A DNA stretch of 64,000 nucleotides, from NCBI RefSeq assembly GCF_001017125.1, contig NZ_JXOJ01000001.1, positions 452,133-516,132 on the forward strand, written 5' to 3'. This document shows positions 32,759 to 41,444 of the stretch, piece by piece (position 1 is the first letter of the stretch; each line of letters starts with the position of its first letter). This stretch comes from Methanoculleus sediminis. GTDB taxonomy: Archaea; Halobacteriota; Methanomicrobia; Methanomicrobiales; Methanoculleaceae. The notes below the pieces were generated by a model. The model did not search any database, had not been told where the DNA came from, and saw nothing but the letters and a program-made list of their open reading frames with translations. The translations under genes and the position numbers were made by a program.

Positions 32759-33712
32759 ATGGGAGGATCGAGCGGCGGGACGGGTGATCCGGCAATCCCC
32801 GGGAGAGAACTCCCCCCGTTCGCGGTTGTCGCGCCTGCATACAACGAAGGCCTCGTTATCGGCTCCATCGTTCTTCAGGCGAAGAGGCACGCCGAGCGGG
32901 TGATCGTCGTCGACGACGGTTCGATCGACCGGACCGCCGAGACCGCCCGGCTTGCCGGTGCCGACGTCATCAGGCTGCCCGAGAACGCCGGCAAGGCGAA
33001 AGCGATGATGGTCGGGTTTGCCCGGGCCCGCGAGCTCGGCTACGACGCCGTCGTGATGCTCGACGGCGACGGCCAGCACGACCCGGGCGAGATCCCGGTC
33101 GTAGCGGCGCCGGTGCTTGCCGGCGAGGCCGATCTGGTCATCGGCTCCCGGTTCCTGAACACCCGGGCCGAGATCCCCGCCTACCGGCGGGCCGGGCAGG
33201 TGGTGCTCACCGGGTTCACGAACATCTCGGTGGACGGCGGCGGCTTCGCGACGACGGATTCGCAGTCGGGCTTCCGGGCTCTCTCCCGGCGGGCCCTCGA
33301 GAACCTCACCTTCGCGTCGGAGGGGTACAACATCGAATCCGACATGATCGCTCACTTCGCCTCTCTCAACCTCCGGGTGACCGAGGTCCCGATCTCCGTC
33401 ACCTACGACGTCCCCCACAAGCACAAGAAGAACCCGCTCTCCCACGGCTTCGGCGTGCTCGCCCGGATAGTGGGGCTGATCGGGTATAAGCGGCCGCTCC
33501 TCTTCTTCGGAATACCCGGAGGATCTATCGCGCTCTTCGGGATCGCTCTTGAGATCTACACCTTCTCCGAGCTCTACCGGATCGGCCAGTTTCATTACGT
33601 CATATTTACGTTAGGGATAACCGCACTCATTCTCGGGCTGCTGCTGGTCTCGTCCGGACTGGTCCTCAACTTCCTGGTATCGATGCTAGAGCGGCGGGCG
33701 GGTGAAACGTAG
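32759..33712 (+). CDS. glycosyltransferase GT2, dolichol-phosphate-sugar-synthase-like, with two membrane helices
   Basis: A 317-residue inverting GT-A enzyme: FAVVAPAYNEGLVIGSIVLQA (about 20-40), IVVDDGSIDRTAETA, the DxD site VMLDGDGQHDP and a QSGFRALSRRAL acceptor motif. Two C-terminal helices follow (about 240-262 and 278-302, IFTLGITALILGLLLVSSGLVL), which anchor it. The form suggests transfer of a sugar to a polyprenyl phosphate or membrane lipid, which could feed the GT-C-like enzymes here (inference). ATG 32759 (with GGAG upstream) is preferred; a GTG at 32546 would add a low-quality Gly/Pro-rich extension. Confidence 0.86.
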   Translation: MGGSSGGTGDPAIPGRELPPFAVVAPAYNEGLVIGSIVLQAKRHAERVIVVDDGSIDRTAETARLAGADVIRLPENAGKAKAMMVGFARARELGYDAVVMLDGDGQHDPGEIPVVAAPVLAGEADLVIGSRFLNTRAEIPAYRRAGQVVLTGFTNISVDGGGFATTDSQSGFRALSRRALENLTFASEGYNIESDMIAHFASLNLRVTEVPISVTYDVPHKHKKNPLSHGFGVLARIVGLIGYKRPLLFFGIPGGSIALFGIALEIYTFSELYRIGQFHYVIFTLGITALILGLLLVSSGLVLNFLVSMLERRAGET

Positions 33713-33764
33713 GAACTTTTGCGAGACGACGGTGATCTTGCCGGAGTTCGTCCCTGCCCGCTGC

Positions 33765-33989
33765 TCAACCCCAGTATTCGGTCAATTCCAGTATCCTCAG
33801 GTAAACTATCAGGCCCAGGAGTGCCGCGCAGGCTATCGTCGTGTAATCCATGGTGCGGATAAAGGCCGGTTTTTCGAGCATCGGGCGGATCGTGTAGGCG
33901 GCGATGATGAACAAAGCGAGCATCGCGGCTATGACAGCCTTTGAATCCCAACCGTAGAGTGTCTCCATAAGGCCGGTCACGGTGAACAC
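33765..33989 (-). CDS. small two-helix membrane protein
   Basis: A 74-residue protein (from GTG 33989; from ATG 33968 it would be 67). It has two hydrophobic segments, AVIAAMLALFIIAAYTI (about 18-34) and YTTIACAALLGLIVYLRIL (about 49-67), joined by a short basic loop. It lies between a GT2 and a flippase, on the opposite strand. No family was recognised; a role in the glycan pathway is only suggested by position. Confidence 0.5.
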   Translation of the reverse strand: MFTVTGLMETLYGWDSKAVIAAMLALFIIAAYTIRPMLEKPAFIRTMDYTTIACAALLGLIVYLRILELTEYWG

Positions 33990-34202
33990 CCGGACCCTGA
34001 GAACGGCCGGCGCAATCTCTTCTCACGCATCGCTGTAACCGGACCGGACTCGTGCGTATCGTATATAACACCTGCGGCTGCCCGGGCGGATCAGGGAGGG
34101 CCTGCAATCGTTCCCTGCCCCTTTCGCGTGCGCTCTGCAGGTTGACCGGGTCTGATTGGGCCGGCAGCGCCCGGTGGCGATCCGACGGTTGGCCGGGCAA
34201 AG

Positions 34203-34208
34203 TATATC
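34203..34208 (+). promoter_or_regulatory. TATA box of flippase gene 2 (leaderless)
   Basis: AGTATATCAT is centred about 29 nt before ATG 34235. No Shine-Dalgarno precedes the ATG. Confidence 0.5.
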
Positions 34209-34234
34209 ATGGGTGTAGGCGACGCGAAGGTTCC

Positions 34235-35725
34235 ATGGCGAGTTTTCTCGGCAACATCTTCAAACTGACGACGGGCACCATGATCGCCCAGGTGACCGGC
34301 ATCATCCTCATCCCCGTGATTACACGGCTCTACTCGCCGGAATTCTTCGGAGTCAACCAGCTCTTCCTCTCCATCGCAACGGTGGCCGTGGTCGTCTCTT
34401 CTCTCTCGTACGATTATACCATCATGCTGCCGAAGACGGACGAAGACTCGATAAACGCGTTTGCCCTCTGCACCGTCTGCATACTGGGGGTGTCCGCCGC
34501 AATCGGGGCCGTCTTCATCGGGTTCGGGGACTGGTTCGGTGCTTTCTTCGAAACCCCGATGATAGCCGAATACTTCGTATGGCTGCCGGTATTCGTCGTC
34601 TTCAGCAGCCTCTTTGCAATCCTGAACGAATGGCTCTCGCGGAAGGTGCAGTACGGCGTTCTCTCCAGAGGCATCGTCGTGAATTCGATCTCCACCCGGA
34701 TGGTCCAGATCGGGGGCGGGCTGGTCGCTCCCTCGCCCCTGGGACTCATCCTCGGTTCGGTGGCAGGCATGACCTTCGCCGTTCTCTACATGCTCCGGGG
34801 GCTGACGCAGGATATCGAACTCTTGAAGGCCGTCAGGGTAAAGCGGATGAAGGAGATTGCCGTCCGGTACAGGGATTTCGCGCTCTACGGTTCCGCCGGA
34901 GGCCTTGCAAACAGCCTGTCCTGGGAACTGCCGGCGTTCATGCTTGCCTACTTCTTCAACCCCGCGATTCTCGGATACTACGCCCTTGCCATGATGGCGG
35001 TGAGGCTGCCCATGGGGATGGTAGGAACGGCGATCTCGCAGGTGTTTTACCAGAAGGCGAGTGAGGAGAAGAACCGCACAGGGAGCGTCAAAAGCGTTGT
35101 CCGGGAGATCCACACGAGACTCATCTCCATCGGCATTTTTCCCTTCGTTATATTCACCATCCTCGCCGAGGATCTCTTCTCCTTCGTCTTCGGTGCGGAC
35201 TGGCTCACGGCGGGCACGTATGCGATGCTCCTTGCTCCCTGGATCTTCACGGTCTTCATATTCTCACCTATCTCATCCCTGTTCGGAGTTCTCGAACGGC
35301 AGAGGAGTTTTCTCTCGTTTGAGATCCTGACCCTCCTTACATGGGCGACCATCTTCTACATCGGCGGCATCACCGGAAATCCCGTCTCCACGCTTGTCCT
35401 CTTTTCAATCGGCGGCACGCTCATATGGGGGTCGAAGGCTGCATACCTCGTACGGGTATCCGGGGCCGGATACCGGGACAGCACGATCAGCCTGATCCGG
35501 CACCTGACGGTCAGCATCGTCATCTCCGTGCCCCTGATCATCGGCAAGTTCCTGGACCTCCCGCTCATCATCCTGCTCGGGATTGCGGGGATGACCGCGA
35601 TCGCCTACTATCTCCTGCTCTTCTTCACCGATACCCTGGTCCGCAGGGAGCTCATGGGGATGGTTCAGGGACTGATCCCTGCAAAACACCTCGATTGGAT
35701 GGAGCGGCTGGGCCTGTTCCGGTGA
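34235..35725 (+). CDS. polysaccharide flippase, second copy (Wzx-like)
   Basis: A 496-residue protein with about 14 membrane segments. The N-terminus GNIFKLTTGTMIAQVTGIILIPVITRLYSPEFFGVNQLF is typical of O-antigen flippases (R-L-Y-S-P-E-x-F-G). It differs clearly in sequence and length from the 413-residue flippase at 22.0 kb, so the two probably export different glycans. Neighbouring genes on the opposite strand encode a deacetylase, FemAB-like enzymes and GT4 enzymes that could build its cargo. The start is fixed by the TATA box. Confidence 0.88.
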   Translation: MASFLGNIFKLTTGTMIAQVTGIILIPVITRLYSPEFFGVNQLFLSIATVAVVVSSLSYDYTIMLPKTDEDSINAFALCTVCILGVSAAIGAVFIGFGDWFGAFFETPMIAEYFVWLPVFVVFSSLFAILNEWLSRKVQYGVLSRGIVVNSISTRMVQIGGGLVAPSPLGLILGSVAGMTFAVLYMLRGLTQDIELLKAVRVKRMKEIAVRYRDFALYGSAGGLANSLSWELPAFMLAYFFNPAILGYYALAMMAVRLPMGMVGTAISQVFYQKASEEKNRTGSVKSVVREIHTRLISIGIFPFVIFTILAEDLFSFVFGADWLTAGTYAMLLAPWIFTVFIFSPISSLFGVLERQRSFLSFEILTLLTWATIFYIGGITGNPVSTLVLFSIGGTLIWGSKAAYLVRVSGAGYRDSTISLIRHLTVSIVISVPLIIGKFLDLPLIILLGIAGMTAIAYYLLLFFTDTLVRRELMGMVQGLIPAKHLDWMERLGLFR

Positions 35726-35751
35726 CCGGCACCGTATCGCGTCCGGAATCT

Positions 35752-36840
35752 TCACGGCCCGGGGGGCGGGCGCATCCGCCCTTTCCCCCACCATGCCGCG
35801 ATCTCATGGCCGCCGGTCATCCAGGCGCCCTTCTCATGACCATACTCAAGGATTTTCCGGTAAAACCTGAGCGGATCGCCGGTCATGAACTCGTTGTGCC
35901 AGAGGACGGTGATCACGCCGTGATACCGCTCGACCGCCTCAAGGAGGCGCTTCATCCGGTTCCAGGCCCGCTCCGGGTTCAGGCGCATGTGCAGAAGCAG
36001 CGTCCGGTCCATCACCACGAGCGGGATCTCCAGGATCGCCATCTCTCTCCCGCGATCAAGGTCGAACGGCCGGAACGGGTGGCACATGCCGTTCCTGAAC
36101 CCGATGCAGTCAGGATACCCGAGGGTGGTGTCGTAGAGGAAACCCGCTCTCTCCAGCAGTTCCCAGGTCTCCGGGACGCGGAACCTGAGGTAATGACTTC
36201 TATACCCGGTTACTTTCCGGTCAAGAATGCTCTCCAGATACCGTTTCTCTTTCACCAGGCCGTCGAAGTCGCGGTAGGCTTCGCATCCGCCGTGCAGGCC
36301 GACTTCCCATCCCCTATCCCGGAGTGCGGAGATCTCCTGCTCCAGGTCTTCAACCGGGTAGGCGTGCTCCCGTGCCCCCTTTTCCAGTGCCAGAACGTAG
36401 AAGGCGGATCGCGCGCCGTATGACTCCTCGAGTCCGGTGATCTCCTCGAAAGTCTGTTTCCGGCACTTTCCGGGACTCAGCTCTCTGATGATGCTTCCTG
36501 CATGGAGGAGCCTCTTTGCTCTGAGCGCTTTTACGATCTCAAGCCCACTGACGTGGAGGGGCCGATAGACGGTGTCGACGTCGTGAGAGAGGCAGATTGC
36601 AAACGGCTGGGATTCGGGGTATTCGCAGGAAAAACCGTTCTCCACCAGGATCTGCGATGCCCGGGGCACGAATACGTCACGATGGCGGCTCTGGTAGTAC
36701 GGAAACCGGTCGAATCGGTCGCGGTCGGACTCCTCGTACTCCTCCTTTCGGGTGAACAGGTCCCATACCTCTCTATCCTGCCTGAGCAGATCCATCATGT
36801 CCGGAACGGCCTCTTCCCCTGCATACCGGGGTAAGAGCAT
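35752..36840 (-). CDS. polysaccharide-deacetylase-like protein (CE4/NodB fold)
   Basis: A 362-residue protein. The metal-binding motif 1 appears as AICLSHDVDTVY (about 81-92; SHDVD in place of TFDD) and motif 2 as GLHGGCEAYRD (about 179-189), followed by GYRSHYLRFR (motif 3, about 210) and VLWHNEFM near the end. Such enzymes remove N-acetyl groups from amino sugars or related groups. No signal peptide, so it would act inside the cell on a precursor. It is the last gene of a run of seven co-oriented genes. ATGs at 36798 and 36795 are alternative starts. Confidence 0.82.
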   Translation of the reverse strand: MLLPRYAGEEAVPDMMDLLRQDREVWDLFTRKEEYEESDRDRFDRFPYYQSRHRDVFVPRASQILVENGFSCEYPESQPFAICLSHDVDTVYRPLHVSGLEIVKALRAKRLLHAGSIIRELSPGKCRKQTFEEITGLEESYGARSAFYVLALEKGAREHAYPVEDLEQEISALRDRGWEVGLHGGCEAYRDFDGLVKEKRYLESILDRKVTGYRSHYLRFRVPETWELLERAGFLYDTTLGYPDCIGFRNGMCHPFRPFDLDRGREMAILEIPLVVMDRTLLLHMRLNPERAWNRMKRLLEAVERYHGVITVLWHNEFMTGDPLRFYRKILEYGHEKGAWMTGGHEIAAWWGKGRMRPPPGP

Positions 36841-36886
36841 GTATACTTTTCCGGGGAGTACGGGCCGGGGTACGTTGAGAGTTCTC

Positions 36887-37900
36887 CTACCGGGCGCGGT
36901 TGTCCGGATACACGCCGTCCTTCAGCCGCTTGAGGATGCGATACCTGAACCGGGGATACTCGGCGCCATAGTAGGGGATAAGCCGGGGATTGAACCCGGA
37001 GATGAACGCACTGAGATGAGGGATGTTTCCTGCCATCAGGTTCAGCATCCTGTGATTCCGCTCTTTGAGCGAATTCACATTGTCGTAACAGAGGAGCGTC
37101 GCCGCCCCGGTGGAGAGGTGCTCCGGAGAGGCGGCGGCAAACAGGCTGTGAGCCATCTTCGCGTCCCACAGGGTGACTTCGGCAGCGGCAATCTCTCCAG
37201 AAGGCATGCTCGCAACCCGCATCTCACCGATCCCTTTCTCCCTGATGAGCTTCAGCATGCCTGTAAGATGCCTCTCGGTGACGGGTGGCTCTTTACCCTG
37301 CTTTGAGAACGTACGGATAAGAAGGTTCCAGAAAATGTCCGGGTCGAAGATCCTGGCCGAAGAAATGTCCAGTCTCCGGGCCTTGCGGATGTTCTGCCGC
37401 ACATCTTTTGATGCGGTCTTGAAGAGATCGTTATGCGTGGGCAGCACGTAGGTATAGTAGACCGCCGGGCTCCACCCCTGCTGCGTGAATGCCCGGATGT
37501 CCTCCAGGCCCGGAGCGTTCACCAGATCTACGTAGTCAAACCCCTGCCGGGTGATGTGCTCGAGTATCGCGGCGATGATCCGGTTGGTGTGCACCTCCTT
37601 TGTCCTCTGTTTTGCATCTCCTGTATCGGAGATCACCATCCCCCCGTATGGGGTCGATACCGCTTTCGAGGAAGCCACGTGGAGAAGGCGATAGGGGCGC
37701 GAGAGGTAGAGGGGGCAGCCACCGATCAACTCTTCGCCGTCGTAGCACCCGATAAGGATCAGGGTCTGATCCAGAAGGAGAGCGTTCTCCACCAGCCAGT
37801 CGCTCGTATGAAAGACAGTTCCCTGTGCCGACCCGGCGACCAGCGCATCCCACGCCTTGAATTCAGCACTCCCGAGTTCCCTCACTTCCGGCTGTCTCAT
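36887..37900 (-). CDS. FemAB/GNAT-fold acyltransferase, paralogue A
   Basis: A 337-residue protein of the FemAB / GNAT_acetyltransf_6 type. N-terminal half: GTVFHTSDWLVENALL and LIGCYDGEELIGGCPLYLS. Linker: KDVRQNIRKARRLDI, the site where FemAB proteins contact the donor. C-terminal half: GEIAAAEVTLWDAKMAHSLFAAASPEHLSTGA and LNLMAGNIPHLSAFISGFNP. In bacteria, such enzymes add amino acids to cell-wall precursors from aminoacyl-tRNA, or acylate sugars. A relative lies at 39.1 kb. ATG 37900, with GGAGG 9 nt upstream, gives the start aligned with that relative. Confidence 0.8.
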   Translation of the reverse strand: MRQPEVRELGSAEFKAWDALVAGSAQGTVFHTSDWLVENALLLDQTLILIGCYDGEELIGGCPLYLSRPYRLLHVASSKAVSTPYGGMVISDTGDAKQRTKEVHTNRIIAAILEHITRQGFDYVDLVNAPGLEDIRAFTQQGWSPAVYYTYVLPTHNDLFKTASKDVRQNIRKARRLDISSARIFDPDIFWNLLIRTFSKQGKEPPVTERHLTGMLKLIREKGIGEMRVASMPSGEIAAAEVTLWDAKMAHSLFAAASPEHLSTGAATLLCYDNVNSLKERNHRMLNLMAGNIPHLSAFISGFNPRLIPYYGAEYPRFRYRILKRLKDGVYPDNRAR

Positions 37901-37941
37901 ACCGGTAGACCCTCCGGCGTGCATACGGACACCTTATTCAC

Positions 37942-38937
37942 TTAAGCGTTTCGACTCGCCGGGATTAGTTTTTTTATCCTGTAGAGTATCTGCGTCGGTT
38001 TTGAGAACAGGACCAGCCTCGAATGGATCGGGACATGTTCCGCCCCGAGTTTTGCCTTGTCCCGGAAGCGGGGGTTGTCCGGGTCCGCTTTCTGCCGTCC
38101 CAGGGAGACCTTCTCGTAACCGTTCTCCCATGCCCAGTTGATCAGTTCCCAGTCCATGTAGTAAGTGGGGGTGTAATGCGGAAGGTCGCGGTTGAGAGCC
38201 AGGTATCCGAAATAAACCGTCTTTTTGACCGGATCCATGAATGCCGCCGACCCCCCGGCAACGGTGTCTCCTTTTGCCAGAACCGCAATTCTCAGGTAGT
38301 CCGGAGAGAAGTGATCCCAGAGTGTCTCAAAGAACGAGAGCGGCAGGGTCTCTCCGTTTATGTGCAACATGTTCTTCTCGTAATACCGGTAGAATAACCC
38401 GATATCGGACTTCCGATCGATCTCCTGCAACTCGAACCCCTCCCTCGGGAACCTGAGGATGCTCTTTGTCGTCTTTTTCGAAAGGGCACTCCATATGATC
38501 TCCGGGGGTTTTTTCTTCAGGTGCACTACCATATCCCCGGTCTCTCCACCGGAATAGGCGGCGTAGGTTATCCCGGAGAGAAGATTCGAACGGTAGGTAT
38601 TGAAGTGCAGGAACGAGTGATCTCTCGTGAACAGCGAGAGGAGATCGTTGAAACGGGCGGCATCGAATCCACCGTCCAGCACGATGTTGTTCGCGTCGGA
38701 TTGGGGGATGCTGATCAGTCCCCTGAAGTTCAACGCCGATTCTTCGGCCCAGGGACTTATCCCAACAACGTCCTCGCCGTCCAGGATGAGGTAATACTTC
38801 AGTTTCGGGTGGAGCGCATCCTCAAGAACCTGCTTCCACTTCAGGCTGTGGAAGAGTGTTCCTTCCGGGGAGCGGTTGTTGAATGCGTCCCATAAGTCGG
38901 CGTTATCCCTGGATAGCGGTTCGATTGCGTATGCCAT
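37942..38937 (-). CDS. FemAB/GNAT-fold acyltransferase, divergent paralogue B
   Basis: A 331-residue FemAB-like protein distinct from the pair flanking it: SPEGTLFHSLKWKQVLEDAL, YLILDGEDVVGISPW, LSKKTTKSILRFPREGFELQE, then DTVAGGSAAFMDPVKKTVYFGYLALNRDLPHYTPTYYMDWELINWA and YEKVSLGRQKADPDNPRFRDKAKLG. The last block is characteristic of FemAB-related proteins in exopolysaccharide loci. Likely substrate: an amino sugar or lipid-linked glycan. A strong TATA region (38957-38970) precedes it, so it may begin its own transcript. Confidence 0.8.
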   Translation of the reverse strand: MAYAIEPLSRDNADLWDAFNNRSPEGTLFHSLKWKQVLEDALHPKLKYYLILDGEDVVGISPWAEESALNFRGLISIPQSDANNIVLDGGFDAARFNDLLSLFTRDHSFLHFNTYRSNLLSGITYAAYSGGETGDMVVHLKKKPPEIIWSALSKKTTKSILRFPREGFELQEIDRKSDIGLFYRYYEKNMLHINGETLPLSFFETLWDHFSPDYLRIAVLAKGDTVAGGSAAFMDPVKKTVYFGYLALNRDLPHYTPTYYMDWELINWAWENGYEKVSLGRQKADPDNPRFRDKAKLGAEHVPIHSRLVLFSKPTQILYRIKKLIPASRNA

Positions 38938-38956
38938 GGAGACACACCTTTCGGAT

Positions 38957-38970
38957 ATAATATAATATAC
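38957..38970 (-). promoter_or_regulatory. TATA-rich promoter of FemAB paralogue B
   Basis: An AT-only stretch (TATATTATATTATA on the minus strand) is centred about 27 nt before ATG 38937. AAAGGTG lies between it and the ATG. Confidence 0.55.
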
Positions 38971-39107
38971 CTTCCACCGGCGAGGCCATCCGGATCGTCT
39001 TCACCCCCGGGTTCGTACGGGGTGGCCGGTGCGGGTGGACGCCGGAGCCCCGGCCGGAATCGGGGCTTGTGCACCGCACGCTCTTCGGCAATCGGCGAGG
39101 CCGGACC

Positions 39108-40166
39108 TCACCCCTCGAAAGACCGGTCGTTCCGGCATTGGGGTGCGGGGCGGGCGATCCGCGAGGCCATGCCCCGCATGCACCGGTTCACGCTTCTTAA
39201 GATGCCGTACCTGATGCCGGACGATTCGACGCCGTAGTACGGAACGAGATCCGGGTTGAAGGTTGCTATGAACGCGCTCAGGTTTGCCATATTCCCCGCC
39301 ATCAGGTTGATCGACGGATAGTTCCGCTCCGCGGCGTGCGCGATAACCTCGCCGAGAAGAAGCGAGGGCGCTCCGGTAGAGAGGTGCTCTTCCGCGGAGG
39401 CGGCGGACCAGCGATGAACTGTTTTCGCGTCGTAAACGACGACTTCGGCCGCAGCTATCTCCCCGGAAGGTGTCCTGGCGACCCACATCTCGCCGAGGTT
39501 CTTCTCCCGGATTACATCCAGCATACTGAAAAGGTGCTTTTTGGTGAAAGGGGGGCGGGCGTTCTGCTTCTCGAAGGTGTTCACGATGAGCATCCAGTAA
39601 GCCCCGGCATCGAAGTATTTCGCCGCCGTAATGCCCTGTTTTTCTGCCCTGTTGATGCTTCTCCGTGCGTTCTTTGAGATGCGGCTGAAGACATCGCCGT
39701 CGGTCGGCAGCACATACGTGTAGTAGACCTTTGCGTCCCATCCGTTCCGGGTGAACCATCGGATATCCTCAAACCACGGAGAATGAACCAGTTCTACGTG
39801 AGCGAACCTCATCCGGGCGATATGGCTGCAGACGGATGCGACGATTTTGTTGGCATGCAGCTCCCGCTCTCTTCGTTTCGTGCTCTCTATGCCGGACGTC
39901 ACGATCCCGCCGTAAGGGGCCAGCAGCGCTGCGGAAGAAGCCGTCCTGAGCAGTCCGTACGGGTTCGACAGGAGGAGCGGGCAACCCCCGATCAGATCCC
40001 CGTCTTCGTAGCACCCGAGTATCATCGGTGTCCGGTTCAGGGACGAGGCGGTCCTGACCAGCCAGTCGCTCGAATGAAAGATCGTTCCCTGGGGGGAGGC
40101 GGCGACCAGTTCGTCCCACGCAGGAAGTTCGTCGGCATGTAATCTCCTGACCTCTATTCGAACCAT
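39108..40166 (-). CDS. FemAB/GNAT-fold acyltransferase, paralogue C
   Basis: A 352-residue close relative of paralogue A. It shares GT(I/V)FH(S/T)SDWLV, GCYEDGDLIGGCPLLLSNPYGLLRTASS, APYGGIV(T/I)S, YYTYVLPT, PSGEIAAAEV and NLMAGN(M/I). Its linker, SKNARRSINRAEKQGITA, is the counterpart of the KDVRQNIRKARR segment. The duplication flanks paralogue B, making an A-B-C trio. ATG 40166 is preferred over GTG 40175. The C-terminal 30 residues are basic and poorly conserved. Confidence 0.8.
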   Translation of the reverse strand: MVRIEVRRLHADELPAWDELVAASPQGTIFHSSDWLVRTASSLNRTPMILGCYEDGDLIGGCPLLLSNPYGLLRTASSAALLAPYGGIVTSGIESTKRRERELHANKIVASVCSHIARMRFAHVELVHSPWFEDIRWFTRNGWDAKVYYTYVLPTDGDVFSRISKNARRSINRAEKQGITAAKYFDAGAYWMLIVNTFEKQNARPPFTKKHLFSMLDVIREKNLGEMWVARTPSGEIAAAEVVVYDAKTVHRWSAASAEEHLSTGAPSLLLGEVIAHAAERNYPSINLMAGNMANLSAFIATFNPDLVPYYGVESSGIRYGILRSVNRCMRGMASRIARPAPQCRNDRSFEG

Positions 40167-40209
40167 TTGCAACACCCGGATTGGAGAGGCACCTTAATCG
40201 ACACCGGCA

Positions 40210-41403
40210 TTAACACTTTCCGTCCAGCACCGCAGTATACAATTCAATATACCGGCACGCTACGGACTCCCAGGTATAGGCGGCGCTCAGTTCCCTTGCG
40301 GCCCTCATATGCCGTGCCAGGTCTTCGGGATTGCCGAGCAGATCGAGAACCGCCTTTATGATGACCTCGTTCTCATCCGATCGGTCGAAGAGCAGCGAAC
40401 AATCCTTCAGTTGTTCGGCATGATCGACGTCCGCCCTGACGATGGGGACCGTGCCGCACGCCAGGTACTCGAAGATCTTGTTGGGCGAGGTCTTCACCCA
40501 GTATTTCGCGTCCGGCCTCACGAGGAGGAAGCCGACATGTGCCTTCTCGGTGAGTTCGACGGTCTTCTCCCAGGGAACGTAGCCGAGGAACCGGAACCTG
40601 CCGTTATGTTTTCCGGCAAGATCGTCGAGCTTCACTCTCGAATCGTTGTCGAGCGAGGTTCCGCCGACGAAGAAGGTCACGTTCTCAAACGACCGGATGG
40701 CCGCATCCGCAATCTCGAGGAGGAGGTCGACGTCCCGATCGGCCAGGTTATTGAGGCTCCCGATATAGACTGCGTGCATCTGCGCCCCCGGCTCGACCCG
40801 GCGAATCTTTGCATCTATCGCATCCGGATCGTAAGCCGCGGATGCCGCATAGTTTGGAACCGCTATAACGCGGGCTCCCGGAAACAACTTCCCGACCGCG
40901 TCAAGATGGCGCTCCGAGACGACGACCGTTCCGGATATCCATCTCTTTGCACGGTCTTCGTAAAAGACCGGTATGGAGATCCGCCCGAAATGGAGCCATT
41001 CCTCGTAGACCTCGTGCCTGTCGTAGACCACCCTGGAGTTTCTCATGCCGTTTCTCACCAGCATCGCGGCCAGCGGCAGCAGCAGGGGGTCGTGCACATG
41101 GAGAACCGACGGCCGTCCCGGATCGATATCGAGAGCTTCGAGCGCTCTGCGGCACCCGGCCAGTATCTTCGGCCTTAAACAGTACCCCATGAACGACAGT
41201 GTCCTGGCTTTTCCCCGCAGAGGCAGATGGTTGATCCTGAATCCCCTCACGTTGTTCCGGGAGAAGATCCCCGGCTTTGCGGACTCGTCCGTGTAGTTGT
41301 AGTGTATCCGGCAGACGTTCACCCCCCTGTCCGAGAGATAGGTGATGTGCCTTGCGATTCGCACATCTTCCACCGGGTGTGCGTCAAGAACGATGACATC
41401 CAT
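40210..41403 (-). CDS. glycosyltransferase, GT4 family
   Basis: A 397-residue GT-B enzyme beginning MDVIVLDAHPVEDVRIARHI, with LHVHDPLLLPLAAML, VYDRHEVYEEWLHFG, AVYIGSLNNLADRD and a donor-site SPNKIFEYLACGTVPIVRADVDHAEQL. The EYLACG element replaces the classical E-x7-E glycine loop, as in several polysaccharide GT4 enzymes. ATG 41427 is a possible alternative start. It sits 43 nt from the FemAB paralogue C gene. Confidence 0.86.
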   Translation of the reverse strand: MDVIVLDAHPVEDVRIARHITYLSDRGVNVCRIHYNYTDESAKPGIFSRNNVRGFRINHLPLRGKARTLSFMGYCLRPKILAGCRRALEALDIDPGRPSVLHVHDPLLLPLAAMLVRNGMRNSRVVYDRHEVYEEWLHFGRISIPVFYEDRAKRWISGTVVVSERHLDAVGKLFPGARVIAVPNYAASAAYDPDAIDAKIRRVEPGAQMHAVYIGSLNNLADRDVDLLLEIADAAIRSFENVTFFVGGTSLDNDSRVKLDDLAGKHNGRFRFLGYVPWEKTVELTEKAHVGFLLVRPDAKYWVKTSPNKIFEYLACGTVPIVRADVDHAEQLKDCSLLFDRSDENEVIIKAVLDLLGNPEDLARHMRAARELSAAYTWESVACRYIELYTAVLDGKC

Positions 41404-41444
41404 ACGGGCACCTGCCGGTAGTGACATCCCGATCCGGTTTATAA

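Noticed and set aside
35752-40166. The FemAB-like enzymes as evidence for pseudomurein or peptidoglycan
   Set aside because: No Mur-type ligases or pseudomurein genes are seen in the window, and the order implied by the other genes lacks such a wall. An exopolysaccharide role fits better.
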